This document shows positions 6,301 to 7,834 of a DNA stretch of 7,834 bases, in pieces. This DNA comes from Akkermansia sp. (GTDB taxonomy: Bacteria > Verrucomicrobiota > Verrucomicrobiia > Verrucomicrobiales > Akkermansiaceae), in NCBI GenBank assembly GCA_017379255.1, contig JAFNWZ010000280.1, positions 1-7,834 on the forward strand. The letters are read 5' to 3'. The notes beneath the pieces are model-generated. The model searched no databases and was not told where the DNA came from. It worked only from the letters and a program-made list of their open reading frames with translations. The translations under genes were made by a program, and so were the position numbers. How positions within the stretch are numbered: position 1 is the stretch's first letter; every line of letters starts with the position of its first letter.

Positions 6301-7834
6301 GAAACCGCACCATCCCCAGTCATTGAGATACAATCCGCAAGCACTCGGAAATTATCTGCTGTATAAGACCTGGCATTAAAAACGAGGAAATCATTCGTAG
6401 CAGTGCCGTCTTTTATAACCACCTCTGCCCCTTTAGATACAGTGATTGTATTCTCAATCTCGAAGCCATTGAGATTCAGCACTCCCTGCTTCAACTCCAT
6501 ACCGCCGGAGCCAAAAGCATGAGCGTTACCAGCAGTAATTGAGCCCCCCTCCAACAGAGTGCCGCCTGTATAATCATTCGTTGTACCAATTATAAGATTG
6601 CCGCTCCCCCTCTTAGTCAAGCGCATGCTTCCTGATAATTTCCCATCTCCCTCAAAGGTATAGTCCACGGCACTATCCACCAGAACGCGGCCCGGCATAC
6701 GAACGCCTGCAAGATTTACCGCACCAGATGAAACATCACTGAACACTACAACGGCGTCGTCCCATTGGGATACACTACTGCCACTTTGCGGGTAGTCAAA
6801 AGTTGCATCATTCCAAGTATCGCCATTTTTTCCCTGCCAATAAAGTGTCTGCATCTGCGGAATATCCCCACCGCTGCAGTTGAGATAAAGCCTGCCATCC
6901 TGCCACACCAATTGACCAGGCTCAGCGCCATTCAGCGTTATTTGAGAAGTCGCCCAATTTTCAAGCAGAGGGCTGTTATCTCCCACATCCAGCAGTATGT
7001 AATAATCCTCCCTGGCCTTATCAGCAAAGTTGATATCCAGGGTCATATTTCCCATAATCTGTAGCGGATTGAACAACGAAAGAACAGCACTTTGTTTATT
7101 CATAGAGTCCAGCGTAATGGACAGAGTACTGCCCTCCTGCATTGTGAAAGTTTCCGCATTGATTACATTGGCACTCCCCTGCACATGCAGTTCTGCCCCC
7201 CGCTCAAAAGTAACCTGGTATCCGGATGATTCAATCACCCCATTGAAAAGATTCACAGTACCTGCTTCAACTTGCAAACTATCCGTATGCAGCATTGCGC
7301 CGTTCTCAATAAACAGCTCACCGCCTTCCACAATCGTTGAACCTTCCACTCTGTTCGTGCGGGAGTTCATGATTTCTACAGTGGTTCCTGCGTTCTTTTT
7401 CACATACCACAAATCATCCTCAATATATTCGCCGCTCAACCGAACCGCCCCCAGAGCCAGATTCTGATTTATGGTCAGATTCTTATCAACAAATATGCTA
7501 TCATATATATTTACAACTTGGTTTTCAGAAGCACTCACTTCCACATTTCCTAAAGCGTACACACTCCGCAAACGGTAATTATCGCTTTGCTGCTCGTAGT
7601 TTTTCCGGAATTCGACGCAATCATTACCGGCAATCTTAACAAAGTTCTCGCTATACAAAGCACCACCCAATGCGACAGTTGGCGAGGCTACGCCGTTACC
7701 TGTAAGCTTGAAATCCGTATTATCAACAATGGCAAGACGGTTTTTCCGTATTTTGATTTCAGCCTTAACTGCTGGAATCAGTCTATCGTAAACGGCACAA
7801 GTGCAAATGGGAGACTTCATTACGCAGCGGGCGC
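3315..7834 (-). CDS. Large PEP-CTERM beta-helix surface protein, N-terminus outside window
   Basis: At least 1501 residues from the first Met (codon 7818-7820) to the stop at 3315-3317. The frame is open upstream to the edge, that Met has no ribosome binding site, and no signal peptide follows, while AVYDRL and EIKIRKN at 9-27 already look like a helix repeat, so the true start is probably to the right. Numbering from that Met: duplicated module 36-315; autotransporter-associated strand repeat 396-453; GGxxY repeat block 523-790; second module copy 740-1027; Gly/Pro/His/Cys linker 1069-1105; second beta-rich domain to about 1465; PEP at 1471-1473, Leu/Ala helix 1475-1488 and five Arg 1489-1493. 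PEP-CTERM tails direct exported proteins to exosortase-type processing at the envelope, so an extracellular adhesin or structural role is inferred. There is no C-terminal beta-barrel, so it is not a classical autotransporter. Seventeen Cys are present. The half nearest the N-terminus is visibly more A+T rich than the C-terminal half. Confidence 0.87.
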   Translation of the reverse strand, partial: ARCVMKSPICTCAVYDRLIPAVKAEIKIRKNRLAIVDNTDFKLTGNGVASPTVALGGALYSENFVKIAGNDCVEFRKNYEQQSDNYRLRSVYALGNVEVSASENQVVNIYDSIFVDKNLTINQNLALGAVRLSGEYIEDDLWYVKKNAGTTVEIMNSRTNRVEGSTIVEGGELFIENGAMLHTDSLQVEAGTVNLFNGVIESSGYQVTFERGAELHVQGSANVINAETFTMQEGSTLSITLDSMNKQSAVLSLFNPLQIMGNMTLDINFADKAREDYYILLDVGDNSPLLENWATSQITLNGAEPGQLVWQDGRLYLNCSGGDIPQMQTLYWQGKNGDTWNDATFDYPQSGSSVSQWDDAVVVFSDVSSGAVNLAGVRMPGRVLVDSAVDYTFEGDGKLSGSMRLTKRGSGNLIIGTTNDYTGGTLLEGGSITAGNAHAFGSGGMELKQGVLNLNGFEIENTITVSKGAEVVIKDGTATNDFLVFNARSYTADNFRVLADCISMTGDGAVSKAHFINLNVTDGSSYEYRGGYLGADCISINGMAELYMGKARIETNCSSLYGGLVYGSTINLYSNGLISMRDNTMSLSLDHDSAFVDGGLVYGSTVNMNHNGCVCLSDNSASSLYLSGGLLYSQELILTDNDKVIVNHNDWQATANVYGGSIYTNSLTIQGSQLVEIEGNTVKSTSSSSGSYVYGGVLSSGYGPKISGNESISIRNNIAECVQGMVRGGAIYHRFSGTLSSYKTQLTGNGDVTIMGNAAISMIDALGSAIYSNGDVQLANNRSVLLRGNYEKQGEAYRLRSIYACGNLELSANAGQNIQVYDSVYTGGNLVLNANGAAGELLLSGAYTEADLLVAKSGVAGTENEITNSRTNTVVGTTTLGGGVLRMEAGVILKTGGFRADADCDAQVWLDNAVLNCLGYDVCFGSGAGLVVGGSNTLTASNFTMQEGSYLSFDLRNENKELTALSVNACMSLNGLDVVVMNTDIMAAGRYKLLTVAEGAQYDTGSWGQSINSVTGADAGALSWENGTLYYTSTNSWVISKTEDASIIEDTEGVDIVIGNGAMVNIDASVTVPTCRQGHPNCDNPKHGGRPGNPGQGHAKPKPDNSGNGGSEDDTLSSDGSASLVIVEGSAYIKDRGAFEGLLDFRGSAEEERHFYTEKDLGVAYITVFTDEDATSHLHIGGGRKVDTVGIVGDGKLEMHGAGRMVLNGHDADESSSLYYGTLGVNEGAVRVENDSQAYVAHTEVRGAETNAGMEVGKGATMTGESLSVSGENAILHNDGSIAMTGGIQVAGGTVKGSGTFSGLTMNGGKLVIGNSPGLQSYTDDLVLSAGKVEFSVGGFEQVAADSLNGWSEAVYSSVAMNGHAFTIGDGVTITLAFGGSALDSLVLSTTENPVEFSLTLVQGMGNVLDAGTLAALVGQTQFIITDETPGLSSATLGLAGTDLGAYVSGVSYELKDGSLTVSGSIAVNGNLTVPEPTTATLSLLALTVLAARRRRRYGRVDAAA
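3318..3410 (-). other. PEP-CTERM sorting signal
   Basis: The final 31 codons encode PEP, a short hydrophobic helix (TLSLLALTVLAA), a cluster of five Arg and a short tail. This tripartite arrangement is the PEP-CTERM signal recognised by exosortases in Gram-negative bacteria. No exosortase gene lies in the window. Confidence 0.9.
4506..4616 (-). other. Gly/Pro/His/Cys-rich linker inside the PEP-CTERM protein
   Basis: Residues 1069-1105 are low-complexity and unlike the rest of the protein: CRQGHPNCDN, then PKHGGRPGNPGQGHAKPKPD and NSGNGG. Two Cys (1071, 1078) and three His (1075, 1083, 1094) occur within 24 residues. It separates the duplicated beta-helix part from the C-terminal domain and is probably a flexible hinge; metal binding is possible but unproven. 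Confidence 0.7.
4740..5603 (-). repeat. Internal duplication, copy 2 (residues about 740-1027)
   Basis: This segment encodes a module that repeats residues 36-315. Matching landmarks are YRLRSIYACGN (793-803) against YRLRSVYALGN, YDSV against YDSI, ITNSRTN (862-868) against IMNSRTN, FTMQEGS (939-945) against FTMQEGS, and LSWENGTLY (1018-1026) against LVWQDGRLY. Offset is about 711 residues. Confidence 0.85.
5451..6254 (-). repeat. GGxxY beta-helix repeats (Pmp-like)
   Basis: Residues 523-790 contain a series of units with GG followed by two hydrophobic residues and usually Tyr, at 526, 558, 594, 624, 655, 691, 724 and a GSAIY variant at 763; spacing is 30-39 residues. About 18-25 residues after most GG pairs comes a strand of the form V/I-x-hydrophobic-x-x-N (ISMRDN, VCLSDN, VEIEGN, ISIRNN, VTIMGN). 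An earlier unit at 52-74 ends FRKN. This resembles the GGA[IL]/FxxN repeats of chlamydial polymorphic membrane proteins and predicts a right-handed beta-helix. Confidence 0.7.
6462..6635 (-). other. Autotransporter-associated beta-strand repeat (PATR type)
   Basis: Residues 396-453 read SGSMRLTKRGSGNLIIG, then NDYTGGTLLEGGSI, AFGSG and GVLNLNGF. This matches the family pattern LTKxGxGxLxLxGxNxYTGGTxxxxGxL...LGSG...G.LDLNG known from passenger domains and common in verrucomicrobial surface proteins. One unit is clear. Confidence 0.85.
6876..7715 (-). repeat. Internal duplication, copy 1 (residues about 36-315)
   Basis: First copy of the duplicated module. Besides the protein landmarks, short stretches are still identical in DNA, for example GTTCGTGCGGGA on the plus strand at 7353-7364 and 5217-5228. 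The copies are otherwise clearly diverged, so the duplication is old, with conservation or local conversion at a few spots. Confidence 0.83.

Noticed and set aside
3315..7834. Classical type V autotransporter
   Set aside because: The C-terminus is a PEP-CTERM signal, not a 12-strand beta-barrel; only the passenger-type repeats are shared.

Overview
The window looks like a chromosomal segment from a Verrucomicrobiota bacterium, most likely Akkermansia or a close relative. The main clue is the C-terminal sorting signal of the large minus-strand gene: PEP, then a short Leu/Ala helix, then five Arg. That style is, from memory, typical of Akkermansia PEP-CTERM proteins. Passenger-type beta-strand repeats and Chlamydia Pmp-like GGxxY repeats in the same protein also fit the PVC superphylum. 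Assignment to genus is inference; no rRNA or marker gene is present.

Layout. (1) Positions 1-335, minus strand: the first 111 codons of an M42-family aminopeptidase, leaving the window on the left. (2) Positions 336-457: a 122-base divergent intergenic region with a ribosome binding site for the peptidase and a possible promoter for the plus-strand operon, whose first gene may be leaderless. (3) Positions 458-1849, plus: a two-domain protein, a dCMP-deaminase-like zinc domain fused to an ADP-ribosylglycohydrolase. (4) Positions 1846-2838, plus, overlapping the previous gene by ATGA: a DppD/OppD-type peptide ABC transporter ATPase without permeases or partner ATPase nearby. (5) Positions 2827-3313: a non-coding array of about 14 short hairpins with different stems, separated by a constant pentamer (TATCG on the left of each unit, CGATA on the right). 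It is made of two related units (258 and 214 bases) and fills the whole space between two convergent genes; the stop codon of the ABC gene lies in the loop of the first hairpin. (6) Positions 3315-7834, minus: at least 1501 codons of a secreted or surface beta-helix protein with an internal duplication, GGxxY repeats, an autotransporter-associated strand repeat, a Gly/Pro/His/Cys linker and a PEP-CTERM tail; its N-terminus is beyond the right edge.

How parts relate. The deaminase/ADP-ribosylglycohydrolase and the ABC ATPase are probably co-transcribed and translationally coupled, but a shared biochemical role is not evident. The PEP-CTERM protein is an independent convergent unit. The most unusual item is the hairpin array: stems are unrelated in sequence yet nearly all perfectly complementary, linkers are constant and inverted about a core, and most differences between the two units spare base pairing. 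It is not a CRISPR array and no transposase is visible. The next most unusual item is the deaminase/ADP-ribosylglycohydrolase fusion.
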